A DNA stretch of 5,797 nt from an uncultured Pseudomonadota bacterium (lineage in GTDB: Bacteria; Myxococcota_A; UBA9042; CAIXZC01): contig CALGBT010000374.1 in assembly GCA_937884235.1 (NCBI GenBank), forward strand, positions 1 to 5,797, written 5' to 3'. The notes below the pieces were generated by a model that made no database searches, was not told the DNA's origin, and was given only the letters and a program-made list of their open reading frames with translations. Every line of letters begins with the position of its first letter. The stretch's first letter is position 1. The translations under genes and the position numbers were made by a program. Shown one piece after another: positions 5,797 to 5,797 of this stretch.

Positions 5797-5797
5797 G

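Noticed and set aside
5728..5797. Start of a plus-strand gene at the right edge
   Set aside because: GGAG near 5786 is only two bases from the ATG at 5792, too close to act as its ribosome site, and no coding stretch follows within the window.

Overview
The window is 5.8 kb of GC-rich bacterial DNA, almost all of it protein-coding. The gene content is ordinary: one truncated secreted-type glycosidase, one membrane transporter, one small DUF302 protein, one tRNA synthetase and one protein phosphatase. The sequence does not fix the organism. The phosphatase has an acidic tail and an insert containing an 'ITWPF' stretch. I associate that insert, from memory, with PP2C proteins of myxobacteria and related former Deltaproteobacteria. 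Together with a large modular GH57 enzyme and Shine-Dalgarno sites at several starts, this suggests a Gram-negative bacterium of that broad kind. This is inference only.

Layout: (1) bases 2-2191 (+) hold the 3' part of a GH57 alpha-glucan-active enzyme, with a beta-sandwich module and a C-terminal CBM20-like starch-binding module. Its N-terminus lies outside the window. (2) Bases 2213-2929 (-) encode a TSUP (TauE/SafE) membrane permease, convergent with the glycosidase and ending 21 nt away. (3) Bases 3019-3408 (+) encode a DUF302 protein, divergent from the permease across an 89-nt gap that carries a plausible permease promoter. (4) Bases 3435-4709 (-) encode tyrosyl-tRNA synthetase (tyrS), convergent with DUF302 across 26 nt; a hairpin covers the DUF302 stop. 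(5) Bases 4769-5653 (-) encode a PP2C-family Ser/Thr phosphatase, 59 nt upstream of tyrS on the same strand and possibly co-transcribed with it. (6) Bases 5654-5797 hold the phosphatase leader, with a -10-like box and an 8-codon mini-ORF, and perhaps the 3' tail of another minus-strand gene.

How the genes relate: the glycosidase probably breaks down or remodels starch or glycogen-like glucan. The divergent TSUP/DUF302 pair may act together in handling sulfur compounds or another small anion, but this rests on family associations only. tyrS and the phosphatase are core translation and signalling genes with no obvious functional link beyond adjacency. I found no mobile element, CRISPR array, tRNA or rRNA, and no clearly new system. 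The most curious details are a 10-G tract inside the glycosidase gene and a possible leaderless mini-ORF that ends on the phosphatase start codon.
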